Origin: Alphaproteobacteria bacterium
GTDB lineage: Bacteria; Pseudomonadota; Alphaproteobacteria; UBA8366; Aestuariispiraceae
Direction of reading: 5' to 3'
NCBI GenBank assembly: GCA_030065235.1
Contig: JASJDC010000002.1
Coordinates: 396,001-460,000 of the forward strand
Length of the DNA: 64,000 nt
The notes beneath the pieces are model-generated. The model was not told the origin of the DNA. It did not search any database and saw nothing but the letters and a program-made list of their open reading frames with translations. Both the position numbers and the translations under genes were made by a program. Positions 43,828 to 54,234 of this stretch are shown here, in pieces (position 1 is the stretch's first letter; every line of letters begins with the position of its first letter).

Positions 43828-46065
43828 GTGTCCGATACCGCCCAAACCGGTTCCGCGCCTCGCCAGGTGAAGAAATCGCGCCTGTCGCTGTCCAATCGTC
43901 TCCAGTTGATGATCCAGATCCCCGCCTTGACGATCGGGATCATTGTCGGGGCGTTCAGCATCTACAACGCCCAGACCCAATCGCAGGAAACGACCGAGGA
44001 GCGCTTCACAGCTATTGGGGAATTGCGCCAGGACCATTTCAATCAGTATCTCGAGAGCATTCGGTCCGATTTGCGGGCGGTATCGTCCCTGCCGATGATC
44101 GACGACTTCATGGCCAGATTGATCGACGGCTGGGCCGCCCTCGGCGACGGACCGACCGAGACGCTGCAGCGGCTATATATCCAGGACAATCCGAACCCGA
44201 TCGGCCAGAAAGAAGAATTGGACGCGGCCGATGACGGCTCGGCCTATTCGGATGCGCATGCGGCCTTTCATCCCTGGTTTCGAGGATTCCTGCGCGACCG
44301 AGGCTACTACGACATCTTCCTGTTCGATCCGGACGGCAACCTGATCTACACCGTGTTCAAGGAGGCGGATTACGCCACAAATCTTGTGGACGGAACCTAC
44401 GCCGACACCGATCTCGGCGCCGCCTTTCGCGCCGCACGGGACAATCCGAAGGTCGACTATCAGGCCTTCTTCGATTTCAAACCCTATGCGCCCAGCAATG
44501 GCGCGCCGGCCAGTTTCATCAGCACGCCGATCGTCCGCGACGGCGCCCTGATCGGCGTGTTGGCGTTTCAGATGCCGATCGACCGGTTCAACAGCCTCTT
44601 CGAGTCGGGCGCCGGTCTGGGCGAGACGGGCGAGTCTCTGCTGGTTGGAGAGGACAGGCTGGTGCGCAACGCAAGCCGCCTAGCCGACGCGGACAGCATC
44701 CTCAATCGCCGCGTCGACCATCCCGGCGTCGATCGGGCCCTGGCCGGTGAGACCGGTTTCATTGAGACGGCGATCGAAGGCGTTCCGCATGTCGTGCGCT
44801 TTGGCAGCGTCGATTTTCTGGGTACGCGCTGGGCCATTCTGGCTCAGGAAACCAAGGCGGAAGTGGACGCGCCGGTCCAGAAGCTGATCTGGGACATCGT
44901 CATCTGGCAGATCGTGCTGAACGGGTTGATCGCGGTCGCCGGCTATTTCGGCGGGCGGCAGATCAGCCAGCCGGTCGCGGATTTGACCGGTGTCATGCAG
45001 GTGCTCGCCGACGGCGACAACAGCGTCGAGATCCCGCATTCCCGGCGCGGCGACGATCTGGGCGACGTCGCCCGAGCGGTCTCGGTCTTCAAGGACAACG
45101 CCATCGAGAATGAGCGCCTGACCTTGGAGCGGGAGAAGGCCGAGACGGAAGCGGCGGAAGCCAAGGCCCAATCCTTGCGCGACATGGCGGCGAAAGTGGA
45201 GGCGGAAGTCGGCCAGACTGTCAACACCATCTCGTCTCTCACCACAAGCATGTCCGAGAATGTCGGCTCAATGGCGGAAGCCAGCAGCGCGGTGATGAAG
45301 AATGCGCAGACCGTGGCCTCGGCGGCGGAGGAATCGCTTGCCAACGCCGAGGCCGTTGCGGCGGCGGCGAACCAGTTGAGCACTTCGATCAATGAGATCT
45401 CCGAACGCGTGTCCAACGCGACCCAGATCGCCGGCGAAGCGAGCGACTCGGCCGAGCGGACCAAGGCGATCGTCGGCTCTCTCGCCAAGGCCGCAGACGA
45501 TGTCGGGGCGGTGATCCAATTGATTATCGATGTCGCAGAGCAGACCAACCTGCTCGCCTTGAACGCGACCATTGAGGCGGCGCGGGCGGGCGACGCGGGC
45601 AAAGGGTTCGCGGTGGTCGCAGGCGAGGTCAAGAATCTCGCCAATCAGACCCAACAGTCGGCGTCTCAGATCACCGCCCAAGTCGGCGAAATGCAAGCGA
45701 TCACCAAGAACGCCGTCGAGGCGATCAACGATATCGGCGCTTCGATCGACGATGTGAACAGCGTCAGCAACAGCATCGCCGCAGCGGTCGAGCAGCAAAG
45801 CGCCTCGACCAACGAAATCGCCGAGAATGTGAACCAGTCCGCCGCCGGCGCGCGCGAGGTCTCGCAGCGGATCGCCGATGTCTCGACCGAAGCCGCCCGC
45901 GTGGACTCGTTGGCGACCGACGTATCCGGGGGCGTCGGCACGCTGAACGGCCGGGTGGCCACTCTGCGCACGACTCTGATCGAGGTGATCCGCACCTCGG
46001 CGCCCGAGGTCGACCGCCGGACGCGAGACGAACCGGTCGAAAACGACCGCCGCGGGAAACGCTGA
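43828..46065 (+). CDS. Methyl-accepting chemotaxis protein
   Basis: A 745-residue chemoreceptor. The GTG at 43828 is chosen because AAAGG lies seven bases upstream; the frame opens 32 codons earlier with unlikely residues. Helix 1 is at about 33-52 and helix 2 at about 358-377, enclosing a periplasmic Cache-like domain of some 300 residues ([20 protein letters not shown]). HAMP follows (about 380-435). The signalling tip, [19 protein letters not shown], begins at residue 571 and is intact. The C-terminus (ENDRRGKR) lacks the CheR-binding pentapeptide. Ligand unknown. No che operon is in the window. Confidence 0.9.
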   Translation: MSDTAQTGSAPRQVKKSRLSLSNRLQLMIQIPALTIGIIVGAFSIYNAQTQSQETTEERFTAIGELRQDHFNQYLESIRSDLRAVSSLPMIDDFMARLIDGWAALGDGPTETLQRLYIQDNPNPIGQKEELDAADDGSAYSDAHAAFHPWFRGFLRDRGYYDIFLFDPDGNLIYTVFKEADYATNLVDGTYADTDLGAAFRAARDNPKVDYQAFFDFKPYAPSNGAPASFISTPIVRDGALIGVLAFQMPIDRFNSLFESGAGLGETGESLLVGEDRLVRNASRLADADSILNRRVDHPGVDRALAGETGFIETAIEGVPHVVRFGSVDFLGTRWAILAQETKAEVDAPVQKLIWDIVIWQIVLNGLIAVAGYFGGRQISQPVADLTGVMQVLADGDNSVEIPHSRRGDDLGDVARAVSVFKDNAIENERLTLEREKAETEAAEAKAQSLRDMAAKVEAEVGQTVNTISSLTTSMSENVGSMAEASSAVMKNAQTVASAAEESLANAEAVAAAANQLSTSINEISERVSNATQIAGEASDSAERTKAIVGSLAKAADDVGAVIQLIIDVAEQTNLLALNATIEAARAGDAGKGFAVVAGEVKNLANQTQQSASQITAQVGEMQAITKNAVEAINDIGASIDDVNSVSNSIAAAVEQQSASTNEIAENVNQSAAGAREVSQRIADVSTEAARVDSLATDVSGGVGTLNGRVATLRTTLIEVIRTSAPEVDRRTRDEPVENDRRGKR

Positions 46066-46070
46066 TCGCG

Positions 46071-46088
46071 GCGGCCTTGGGCGGCCGC
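46071..46088. terminator. Short GC hairpin between convergent genes
   Basis: GCGGCC and GGCCGC form a six-pair stem around a six-base loop in the 26-base gap between the convergent chemoreceptor and unknown-protein genes. It has no T-run on either strand. It may act as a weak bidirectional stop. Confidence 0.3.
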
Positions 46089-46091
46089 GCG

Positions 46092-47333
46092 CTAACCGAG
46101 GATCGCGAAGAGCGAGATCGTCGAGATGTCGAAATTCAGGTCGAGCGATCGGACTTCGACCTGAATGTTCGATCCTGAGACCCCGTTTTGCGTCGGCAGG
46201 AACGGGAATCTTAGGACAATCGAATTGGCCGAAGACTCGTAAAGGTTCGTGACGGCGCGGTTGATCGAGCCGTCCGACCGGTTCTCCAACCCGCGTATCC
46301 TCAGATTGCCGGCGTTGATCGCATCCAGCGCGGTGGTGAAGCCGAGCGAATTGACGCCGGACACAGCGACGACGACCTGCGTCTGCACAGTCCGGTCCTC
46401 GGCGCCGAAGAAGAAATCTCGGATCCGTTCGTCGCCGTCCCGGCGGAATTGCGCCGCGCCGGCGAATGTCAGGGTTGCGGTCTGAAAGACGCCGCGCGCG
46501 TCGAACGCGCCGTCGGCCCCGTCGTCCCGCAACTCGATCAGCGAGATATTATCGAGCCCGATCCCAACCGTCGGCGGTGTATAGATGACATTGGCGAGAT
46601 CGCTCGCCGCGATCACACTGTTATCGGCCAGGGCCGTCCCGCCGAGCGAGAGCGCCCCGCTCGGCGCCGCGCCGAACGCGCCGGTCAGGCTGACCGCGAA
46701 GTTGGTCGCTGCGCCGGTGGACGCCCGCTGCTGGATATCCGCCAGCGTGATCGCGCCGCCCGACGGCACGCCGATCCGGTTGAAAAAGACGCTGTTTTGG
46801 CTCGGGTCCAACGGCACGCCGGAAAAGGCCGCGCCAAAGGCGGTGTTCTCCGAGGGCCGCTGCAGGATCGACGGGAAAGAGAAGGCGGGTCCGGGAATCT
46901 CGGCGAGCGGTTCGTCCTCGACCGCTTCCGCCTGCGCGCGCGCCATCGCCTGGATCAGCGACGCCTCAATCGCCTCACGCGCGAAATTGTTGAAGGGCGG
47001 CGGCCGAAAGAACAGGCCTTCTTGAAGCGGATCAAACGGCGGCGGTTCAAAAAAAGCGTTCAGGTCCAACCCTGTCTGCTGCTGCGCCAGGGCGATGATA
47101 TTGCCGGCCCCGATGAAAGTCGGCTGAGACAGCAGCCCAGGGGCCTCCGGCGACACGCCGACGACGGTGTCGCCCGGGCCCTGCAGCCCGGGAAAAGGCT
47201 GCGGGTCGCCGACGGCGCGCAGCGCGGCGGCTAGGCTGGCCAAGCTGTCGAACTGCGTCACCAGCACCGACGAGGCCAGGCTTTCTTGCGTGAAAACCGT
47301 CGTCGATAAGGCGGACGCGGTAATCTCGGTCAT
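46092..47333 (-). CDS. Unrecognised 413-residue protein with features of type I-secreted proteins
   Basis: No known domain was recognised over the whole length. There is no signal peptide or membrane helix. Composition is poor in Lys and Cys and rich in Ala, Gly, Phe, Pro, Ser and Thr, with Pro/Phe stretches such as EPPPFDPLQEGLFFRPPPFNNF (about 94-115). The segment SDLANVIYTPPTVG matches a motif that recurs in bacterial Ig-like and VCBS repeats of secreted adhesins. The C-terminus ends with alternating hydrophobic residues (SLDLNFDISTISLFAILG), similar to type I secretion signals. No secretion genes are nearby. It is upstream-neighboured by an acyl-CoA dehydrogenase-type gene on the same strand, with 100 bases between. 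Confidence 0.5.
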   Translation of the reverse strand: MTEITASALSTTVFTQESLASSVLVTQFDSLASLAAALRAVGDPQPFPGLQGPGDTVVGVSPEAPGLLSQPTFIGAGNIIALAQQQTGLDLNAFFEPPPFDPLQEGLFFRPPPFNNFAREAIEASLIQAMARAQAEAVEDEPLAEIPGPAFSFPSILQRPSENTAFGAAFSGVPLDPSQNSVFFNRIGVPSGGAITLADIQQRASTGAATNFAVSLTGAFGAAPSGALSLGGTALADNSVIAASDLANVIYTPPTVGIGLDNISLIELRDDGADGAFDARGVFQTATLTFAGAAQFRRDGDERIRDFFFGAEDRTVQTQVVVAVSGVNSLGFTTALDAINAGNLRIRGLENRSDGSINRAVTNLYESSANSIVLRFPFLPTQNGVSGSNIQVEVRSLDLNFDISTISLFAILG

Positions 47334-47433
47334 GACGTCTCGCTCTCTCCGCTAAGCAATCTAGCGTCGATCGCGTCAAAAAGCGAGGCGCCCGGCGTGT
47401 CGGTCCGTTTTGGCCGACCCGGTTTGGGCGGGG

Positions 47434-48531
47434 TCAGCCGCGCAGCGATCCGACCTTTGCGAGGCTCTCGGGCAAGGCGTGGCCATAGGGTTCGGTCGCC
47501 AGCGCGACGATCCGCGTCACTTCCTCCCGTCCCAAGGAATCCATCAAGGCGCAGGGCTCTTTGCCGAAACGCAGGGCCAGAGCGGCGCCCAAATCGATAT
47601 CCGCGGCGCTCGCCACGCCTTCGTCCAATTCCTGAAGAATGGGGAAGAAGGTTCCGGCCATCAGCCTATCCGCGATAACCTGATCGGCGCCTGCGTCACC
47701 TTCCGCATCCTCGCCGATCTCGAAGCTGTAATCCGTATCCCCGCGTTCCGCCAAAGTCTCGGCCAAGCTGTAGAAGGCGCCATGCGGGCCCAGGTTGCGC
47801 TGAGCATGGAACATGATTTTCGGCTTCACCAGGTTGATGACGACGAACGGCCCGGCCGCGACGCCCAAAGCGTCGCGCGCGACGCGGTCGATCTGCGCCG
47901 TCGTGGCCACGCCCTCGTCCAGCAGGCGCACCGCTTCGTTGGCGTAAGGCACGAAGAACCGGTTGATGGCGAATCCGAACGCGTCCTTGCAGGCGATCGG
48001 CGTCTTCTTGGTGTCCCGACAGAACTGCATCGCCTTGTCATAGAGCGCCGCGTCGGTCTTGGCGCCTTTCACCACCTCGACGATCGGATTGATCGCCGCT
48101 GGGTTGAAATAGTGCAGACCCAGAAAACGGGTCGGATCGTCGACCGCCTCGGCCAGGTCCGACACCCGCAGAGCGGACGTGTTCGTCGCCACCACCGTTT
48201 CCGGCTTAAGATGCGGGTTCAGCCGTCCGAACAGCTCTTCCTTGACCGATTGCTCTTCGAAAATCGCCTCGATGATCAGATCGCAGCCGCCAAGAGACGC
48301 GAGATCGGTGTCCGTCGAAATCCGGCCCAGCATCGCCGCCGCATCGTCGGCGGAGAGTTTTCCTTTCTCCACCGCGCGATCGTAGAACTTCTTGGCCGCG
48401 CCGACGCCGCGCGCCAGAGCCTCGTCCGAGGCGTCGACCATGCACACCGACACCCCCTGTTGGGCCAGACTTGTCGCAATGCCCGAGCCCATGGTGCCCG
48501 CGCCGATGATGCCAACCATGCTGAACGTCAT
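47434..48531 (-). CDS. 3-hydroxyacyl-CoA dehydrogenase (hydroxybutyryl type)
   Basis: Oxidises L-3-hydroxyacyl-CoA with NAD+ in beta-oxidation or butyrate metabolism. The 365-residue protein starts at 48531 with GGAAGG upstream. The NAD motif is GAGTMGSG (10-17 with MTFSMVGII before). [14 protein letters not shown] and [11 protein letters not shown] are the conserved catalytic region with the histidine. [26 protein letters not shown] starts the C-terminal dimer domain, duplicated here in the second half (GREEVTRIV). The protein is about 80 residues longer than the shortest family members and lacks a crotonase domain. Confidence 0.9.
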   Translation of the reverse strand: MTFSMVGIIGAGTMGSGIATSLAQQGVSVCMVDASDEALARGVGAAKKFYDRAVEKGKLSADDAAAMLGRISTDTDLASLGGCDLIIEAIFEEQSVKEELFGRLNPHLKPETVVATNTSALRVSDLAEAVDDPTRFLGLHYFNPAAINPIVEVVKGAKTDAALYDKAMQFCRDTKKTPIACKDAFGFAINRFFVPYANEAVRLLDEGVATTAQIDRVARDALGVAAGPFVVINLVKPKIMFHAQRNLGPHGAFYSLAETLAERGDTDYSFEIGEDAEGDAGADQVIADRLMAGTFFPILQELDEGVASAADIDLGAALALRFGKEPCALMDSLGREEVTRIVALATEPYGHALPESLAKVGSLRG

Positions 48532-48769
48532 AATCCGCCTTCCCTTTCGATGATGCGCGTCACGCCGGCGCAATCGGGTGGAGCGTCGGCTGTTTTTCGC
48601 GGCGCAACATAGGGAAGCTGTTTCGCCCTGTCGAGATCGCGCAGTACCGCCGGCCGAGCCGGATCATCGAGCGATAGAAAGCCCACGACGAATGCGGCAT
48701 AAACGAGATTGGCGCAGGGACTTGAACCGATCCGCCCGCGCCGTCGACCGACCGGGACGCCGCCAGTTC

Positions 48770-50329
48770 ATGACCGATTCAGACCGCCTTGCTGACGAGG
48801 ACGCGGAACTCAGGCCGCGGGCGTCGCGCCGCGCCGTCGAAAAAGCCTTGGCGCTGCAGATTAACGGCGACCTGGAGGCGGCGGTCAGCGCCTGGCGCGC
48901 GATCCTGATCGTCAATCCGGACCATATCCCGGCGCTGAACAATCTGGGCGTGGCGCTGCGCCGGCTCGGCCGGGTCGCCGAATCGGAGGCGATGTTGCGG
49001 ATCGCCATCGAGCGCGCCCCGGAGGAAGCGTCGCTGCATCTCAGCCTCGGCCGCACGCTCTTGGATTGGGGCGATCGGGCCTTGGCCAAAGCGGAGATGC
49101 AACGCGCCGGCGCACTGGACCCCGATCTAACGGCGGCGCATCTGGCCCTGGGGGAGATCAATCTCGACGACGGCGCGCTGGAAGAGGCGGCGCGGGCCTT
49201 CCGGGCCGTTCTGGCGCAGAGCCCCGGCCAGGCGCGCGCGGCGGAAGGGCTGGGGCGCTGTCTCGTCGGCATGGGAGACGCGCCGGGCGCGGCGACGGTC
49301 TACGCCCAGGCGAAAATAGCGGTGCGCAATGCAGGTCGGCCGACAGGCGAGGAGGCTGCGACCCTGTCGAGCCGACTCAGCCGCCTGCATCTTCTTGCGG
49401 GCGACCACGCGGCGGGATTCCGGGATTTCGCAGGCGACCGGCCGCCGCCGGATCCTGACGTGCTGGAAGCCCCGGTCTGGGAAGGCGCCGATCTTGCCGG
49501 GCGGCGGCTCGCGGTCTGGCTGGATTGCGGTTACAGCGAGTGCTTCGCCTTGGCGCCGATGCTTCAGAGTATTCGCGGCGGCCCGCTGACCCTCGTGGCC
49601 CCGCCGGACCTTCTGGAGATCCTCTCCGCCACCCATTGCTTCGACCGAGTGTCGGACAGGATCGACATGGCGGGCGCCGACCGGCCCGATTGCCAGGCGC
49701 CCATCAGCCTGATCCCGCGCTTGATCGGCGCCGATCCGGAGCATCCGCCGCTCTCTGAGCATCTGGCCGCGCCGTTCTTTCGCGCCGACCCGTCACGGTT
49801 GGCCCTGTGGCGCGAGCGGGTTCCAAAAGACGCCTTCCCAATCGGCGTGGTCTGGGATGGCGGCCCCGATCCGACCGGAGTCGATCGCGCCATCCCGCTT
49901 CAGGCCTTCGCCCCGCTCGCCGAGATCCCTGGCGTCACGCTGGTCGGGTTGCAGAAGGGCGATGCGCGGCGCGCGATTGAGAGTTGCAGTTTCGAGATCG
50001 CGGATTGGGGCCGGGACCTGGACGCCGAGACCGGCGCCTTCGTCGACACCGCCGCGGCCTTGTCGCTCCTGCCGCTGACCATCGCGGTGGACAGCGCGAC
50101 CGCCCATCTGGCTTGCGGCTTGGACCGGCCGACCTGGGTTGCGCTCGCCGGCTGCCCGACCTGGCCGTGGGGTCTGGATGACGATCGGCATGGCGCCTTC
50201 GGCTCGCCCTGGCGGCCGAGGGCGCGTCTTTATCGCCGCGCCGGCGCCGAACCGTGGCGCAACCTGTTCACGCCGATCGCGCGCGATGTTACGGCGATGC
50301 TGGACCATCTGTCCGGCGCTTTGATTTGA
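48770..50329 (+). CDS. TPR protein fused to a GT9/heptosyltransferase-like domain
   Basis: A 519-residue protein. The ATG at 48770 is the likely start. Residues 20-200 contain about five TPR units, including VNPDHIPALNNLGVALRRLGR, ALDPDLTAAHLALGEINLDDG and SPGQARAAEGLGRCLVGMGD. The second half has the Rossmann-like layout of GT9-family transferases: a strand-turn DGGPDP region (IGVVWDGGPDP), LVGLQKGDARRAIE, and a final VDSATAHLACGLDRPTWVAL, which is the GT9 donor-site motif. No signal peptide. Such fusions may glycosylate proteins bound by the TPRs, but no acceptor is known. Confidence 0.78.
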   Translation: MTDSDRLADEDAELRPRASRRAVEKALALQINGDLEAAVSAWRAILIVNPDHIPALNNLGVALRRLGRVAESEAMLRIAIERAPEEASLHLSLGRTLLDWGDRALAKAEMQRAGALDPDLTAAHLALGEINLDDGALEEAARAFRAVLAQSPGQARAAEGLGRCLVGMGDAPGAATVYAQAKIAVRNAGRPTGEEAATLSSRLSRLHLLAGDHAAGFRDFAGDRPPPDPDVLEAPVWEGADLAGRRLAVWLDCGYSECFALAPMLQSIRGGPLTLVAPPDLLEILSATHCFDRVSDRIDMAGADRPDCQAPISLIPRLIGADPEHPPLSEHLAAPFFRADPSRLALWRERVPKDAFPIGVVWDGGPDPTGVDRAIPLQAFAPLAEIPGVTLVGLQKGDARRAIESCSFEIADWGRDLDAETGAFVDTAAALSLLPLTIAVDSATAHLACGLDRPTWVALAGCPTWPWGLDDDRHGAFGSPWRPRARLYRRAGAEPWRNLFTPIARDVTAMLDHLSGALI

Positions 50330-50442
50330 AGCCCGACGGGTCGCGCGCGGTCGGGCGGAGCAATTTTCTTGAATTGTGCCGAACAGCCCGTACATCTGCG
50401 GCGGCGGCTATTTGGCGGCGCGTAACCGGCGATTGAGAAAGC

Positions 50443-51423
50443 ATGATCGAGCTTGAGAATCTGACCAAGGATTTCGGTCCGCATCGCGCGGTCGATTCGT
50501 TGAATTTCTCCGTCGCGAAAGGCGAGGTGCTGGGCTTTCTCGGCCCGAACGGCGCGGGGAAATCGACCACCATGCGCATGCTGACCGGCTTCATAGCGCC
50601 GAGCTTCGGGACGGCGCGGATTTGCGGTTTTGACATTCAGGCGGCCCCGGTCGCCGCGAAGAGCCATATCGGCTATCTGCCCGAAGGCGCGCCAGCCTGG
50701 CCGGACATGTCGGCGGAGGCTTTCCTGAAATTCGCCGCCGCTGCGCGCGGCCTCTCCAAGGCGGAGATCAAGCCGCAACTGGCGCGCGCCGTCGAGGCGA
50801 CCAATCTCGGCAAAGTGCTGCGCCAGCCGATCGGGTCGCTGTCAAAAGGTTTCAAGCGGCGTGTCGGCCTGGCGCAGGCGCTGCTGCACGACCCGGACGT
50901 GCTGATCATGGACGAGCCGACCGACGGGCTGGACCCGAACCAGAAGCACGAAGTCCGGGACCTGATCCGCGCCATGGCCGGCGACAAGGCGATCGTCATC
51001 TCCACCCACATCCTGGAGGAGGTGGAAGCGGTCTGCAGCCGCGCGGTCGTGATCGCCGCGGGCAAGATCGTCGCCGATGAAACGCCGCAGGAGCTGGAGG
51101 CGCGCTCGCACCGCCATAACGGCGTCTGGGTGACGCTCTCGGCCGACGCCGATCAGGCGAAGTCGGTGCTGGCGGCCCTGCCCGATGTCGCCGGCGTTGA
51201 GGCGGAGCCGGGCGGGTCTCGCCTGTTCTGCCGTTCGACCGACAAACGCTCGATCGCCGGCGCGGTCGCCGCCGCCTTGCGTGAGCACGGCCTGTCCTTC
51301 GAGGAAATGCATGTCGAGCGCGGCCGGTTGGATGACGTGTTCCGCGCCATCACCCGCCACGACGCGGACGAGACGCCGGGCCAGAGCGCCATGGCGCGGG
51401 AAACCGAGGGAGCGCTGCGATGA
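50443..51423 (+). CDS. ABC transporter ATPase, GldA type
   Basis: A 326-residue ATPase with all motifs: Walker A GPNGAGKST, signature LSKGFKRRVGLAQ and Walker B VLIMDEPTDGLDPNQ. The C-terminal extension of about 110 residues (VTLSADADQAKSVLAALPDV; GAVAAALREHGLSFEEMHVERG) is seen in the ABC-2 type ATPases of the gliding/NosF-like group. Its stop overlaps the next start (ATGA). With the permease and GldG-like protein it forms a three-gene system. Confidence 0.9.
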   Translation: MIELENLTKDFGPHRAVDSLNFSVAKGEVLGFLGPNGAGKSTTMRMLTGFIAPSFGTARICGFDIQAAPVAAKSHIGYLPEGAPAWPDMSAEAFLKFAAAARGLSKAEIKPQLARAVEATNLGKVLRQPIGSLSKGFKRRVGLAQALLHDPDVLIMDEPTDGLDPNQKHEVRDLIRAMAGDKAIVISTHILEEVEAVCSRAVVIAAGKIVADETPQELEARSHRHNGVWVTLSADADQAKSVLAALPDVAGVEAEPGGSRLFCRSTDKRSIAGAVAAALREHGLSFEEMHVERGRLDDVFRAITRHDADETPGQSAMARETEGALR

Positions 51424-52193
51424 GCGCGCATGCGACCCCGCATCGGCTGGGCCTGTCCTTCGGGGCGGTCGGGACGATCTTCAAGCGCGAGATGGCGACC
51501 TATTTCGCGACGCCGCTGGCCTATGTCTTCATCGTGGTTTTCCTGGTGCTGGCCGGGTCCTTCACCTTCTATCTCGGGAACTTTTTCGACCGCGGCCAAG
51601 CGGACCTGATTTCCTTCTTCCAGTTCCACCCCTGGCTCTATGTCGTGCTGATCCCGGCGATTTCGATGCGGCTCTGGGCCGAGGAGATCAACAGCGGCAC
51701 GATCGAACTGCTGATGACCTTGCCGATCACAACCGCCGATGCGGTGCTGGGCAAATACCTGGCCGCCTGGGCCTTCACCGGCGTCAGTTTGGCGCTGACC
51801 TTCCCGCTTTGGATCACGATCAACTATCTGGGATCGCCCGATAACGGCGCCGTCCTCGCCGGTTATATCGGCAGCTTCTTCATGGCCGGCGGTTATCTGG
51901 CGCTCGGCTCCTTTATCTCGGCGCTGACCCGCAATCAGGTCATCGCCTTCGTGATCGCGACCGCCGTCTGCTTCATTCTGACTGCGGCCGGATCGCCCTT
52001 GGTGACCGCCGCCTTCTCCTCCTGGGCCGGCGACGGCGTCGTCGCTTTCGTGCGTTCGATGAGTTTCATGAACAATTTCCAGGACATCATGCGCGGAGTC
52101 CTGGATCTGCGGGACGTCGTCTATTTCGCGAGCCTGATCCTCTTCTTCCTGTTTTGTACTGTCGCGGCGGTAAACCGCTTCAAAGGAGCCTAG
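51420..52193 (+). CDS. ABC-2 type permease, GldF-like
   Basis: A 257-residue membrane protein with six helices. The N-terminal segment FGAVGTIFKREMATYFATPLAYVFIVVFL, then AISMRLWAEEINSGTIELLMTLPIT, is the typical GldF/ABC-2 pattern. Starts within the preceding stop codon and ends two bases before the next GTG. Transported substrate unknown. Confidence 0.88.
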   Translation: MSAHATPHRLGLSFGAVGTIFKREMATYFATPLAYVFIVVFLVLAGSFTFYLGNFFDRGQADLISFFQFHPWLYVVLIPAISMRLWAEEINSGTIELLMTLPITTADAVLGKYLAAWAFTGVSLALTFPLWITINYLGSPDNGAVLAGYIGSFFMAGGYLALGSFISALTRNQVIAFVIATAVCFILTAAGSPLVTAAFSSWAGDGVVAFVRSMSFMNNFQDIMRGVLDLRDVVYFASLILFFLFCTVAAVNRFKGA

Positions 52194-52195
52194 AC

Positions 52196-54217
52196 GTGAG
52201 CACGGGACCGCTCTCTTCAGGCCGCGGCTGGCTGTTGGGCGTGCTCGCCGCCGCCATCGGATTCGTCGCCGTCAATCTCGGCGTTAGCCAGATCAGCGGC
52301 GTTCGCCTGGACCTGACCGAAGATCGGTTGTTCACCTTGTCGGACGGAGCGAAGCGCGTGCTGGCGACGATGCCCCAGCCCGTCAGCGTTACGCTCTACT
52401 ATTCCCAAGAATTGGGCGATGTGGTTCCGGCCTACGCGGCGCATGCGACCCGGGTCCAAGACCTGCTGCGCGAATTCGAAAGCGCGGCGGGCGGCAAACT
52501 GACCGTCAATATTCTCGACCCAGAGCCGTTTTCGGAGATCGAGGATCAGGCCGTCGAATTGGGCATGCAGGGCGTCCCCTTGGACGATACCGGCGACGAG
52601 GTCTATTTTGGCCTGTTCGTCTCGGTCGATGGGGTGGAGACCGGCGGCGCCATCCCCTTCCTACAGATCGAGCGCGACACGTTCCTGGAATATGACCTGA
52701 CCAAGTTGATCTGGCGGGTCAGCAATCCGGAGCAGCCGATCGTCGGTGTGATCTCCGGCAAGAACCTGTTCGGCGACCCAATGGCGGCGTTGCGCGGCGC
52801 CGCGCCGGAACCCTATTACGCGATCGTCCAGGCGCAGGATTTTTTCGATCTGCGCCTCGTCAATTCGGCGGAAGCGCTGTTGGACGCCGACCCGGACATG
52901 CTGCTGATCGTCCACCCGCCCGAATTGGACGACCCGTTTCTCTATGCCATCGACCAGTTCCTGATGGAACGCGGCCGCGCCCTGGTCTTTCTCGACCCGT
53001 TTAACGAAAGCGCGGCGGGCGCCCAGCCAATGGCGCCCGGCATGCCGCCGACCGGCGCCGTCAGTTCCAATCTCGCTCGGCTCTTGGAGGGTTGGGGCGT
53101 CTCGGTCACGCCGGAGCAAATCGTCGGCGACCGCCAGTTGGGCCGCGTGGTCAATGCGGGCGCCGCCGGGCAGGTGGTCGCCGCGCCCTATGCCGCCTGG
53201 ATTCAGCCGAGAACAGACCAAATGAACCAGGAAGATGCGGTGATGGCGACGCTGCAGGAGATGCTGCTGGCCACACCCGGCGCGATCGTCGCAGCGCCGG
53301 ACGCTGCAGTCTCGGTCACGCCCTTGATCACGACGACCGAAGACAGCGCGCTCTTCGCGCTCGACCAAGTGCGGACGCCCGAGCCGCTGGCGCTTCTGGA
53401 CGGGTTTGAGCCCTCCGGCGAGATCTACACCCTGGCGACTCGCATTACCGGTCGTGTGCAATCAGCTTTTCCCGATGGCGCGCCGCCGGCCCCGGAGGAA
53501 AATCTAGACGATCCAGAGGGCGACGCCGCGCCCGACGGCGAGGAAAATGAGGAAGAGCCCGTCTTCACGACGCCGCCGGAGACCGTTGCGCCGTCTGCCT
53601 CAGCGGCGGAAGACGCAGGCCCTGATTTCCCGCCGCACATTCCTGAATCCGTGCAGCCGTTAAACCTGATCCTGGTCGCCGACGCCGATATGGTCGAGGA
53701 CCGGTTCTGGGTCAGCATCCAGACTTTTTTCGGCCAGCGGATCGCCCAGCCGTTCCTCGACAATGGCGCGTTCCTGGTGAACGGGCTGGAGAATCTGAAC
53801 GGCTCAAACGATCTCTTGTCCCTGCGGGCGCGGCGCACCGGCGCCCGGCCGTTCGAGCGGATCGACGATATCCGACGCCAAGCCGAAGCGGAATATCGCA
53901 GCGAAGAGCAAGCGTTGCAGCGCCGGCTTCAGGAATTGGAGCAACAGATGGCGGCGTTGCGCGAAGGCGAGGCGACGAACGGCGGGGATCCGGCGGGCGC
54001 GGCCGAAGACCCGGAAGCAGCGCTCGATCGCTTTACCGATGAGCTTGTCGAAACCAGGCGCGCCCTGCGCACGGTCAGCGGCGACATGCGCAAGGATATC
54101 GAGGACCTTCAGTCAACGCTGCGCTTCCTGAATATCGCCGCCGGTCCGATTGTCGTGATCCTGGTCGCGATCCTCATCGGCGTCTATCGCCGTCGGACCA
54201 TGCGGCCCGCCCGCTGA
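52196..54217 (+). CDS. GldG-type ABC auxiliary protein
   Basis: A 673-residue protein starting at the GTG at 52196 (AAAGGAG eight bases before). The N-terminal helix (WLLGVLAAAIGFVAVNLGV) is followed by LDLTEDRLFTLSDGAKRVLATM, the hallmark of the GldG / ABC_transp_aux family, and a large periplasmic domain (to about 430). An acidic, Pro-rich linker (residues 430-490) follows, then a coiled coil (about 565-620) and a C-terminal helix. GldG proteins assist GldA-GldF. The gliding-motility function known from Bacteroidetes is not expected here. Confidence 0.88.
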   Translation: MSTGPLSSGRGWLLGVLAAAIGFVAVNLGVSQISGVRLDLTEDRLFTLSDGAKRVLATMPQPVSVTLYYSQELGDVVPAYAAHATRVQDLLREFESAAGGKLTVNILDPEPFSEIEDQAVELGMQGVPLDDTGDEVYFGLFVSVDGVETGGAIPFLQIERDTFLEYDLTKLIWRVSNPEQPIVGVISGKNLFGDPMAALRGAAPEPYYAIVQAQDFFDLRLVNSAEALLDADPDMLLIVHPPELDDPFLYAIDQFLMERGRALVFLDPFNESAAGAQPMAPGMPPTGAVSSNLARLLEGWGVSVTPEQIVGDRQLGRVVNAGAAGQVVAAPYAAWIQPRTDQMNQEDAVMATLQEMLLATPGAIVAAPDAAVSVTPLITTTEDSALFALDQVRTPEPLALLDGFEPSGEIYTLATRITGRVQSAFPDGAPPAPEENLDDPEGDAAPDGEENEEEPVFTTPPETVAPSASAAEDAGPDFPPHIPESVQPLNLILVADADMVEDRFWVSIQTFFGQRIAQPFLDNGAFLVNGLENLNGSNDLLSLRARRTGARPFERIDDIRRQAEAEYRSEEQALQRRLQELEQQMAALREGEATNGGDPAGAAEDPEAALDRFTDELVETRRALRTVSGDMRKDIEDLQSTLRFLNIAAGPIVVILVAILIGVYRRRTMRPAR

Positions 54218-54234
54218 GCGCCCGTTAGCGGGGC

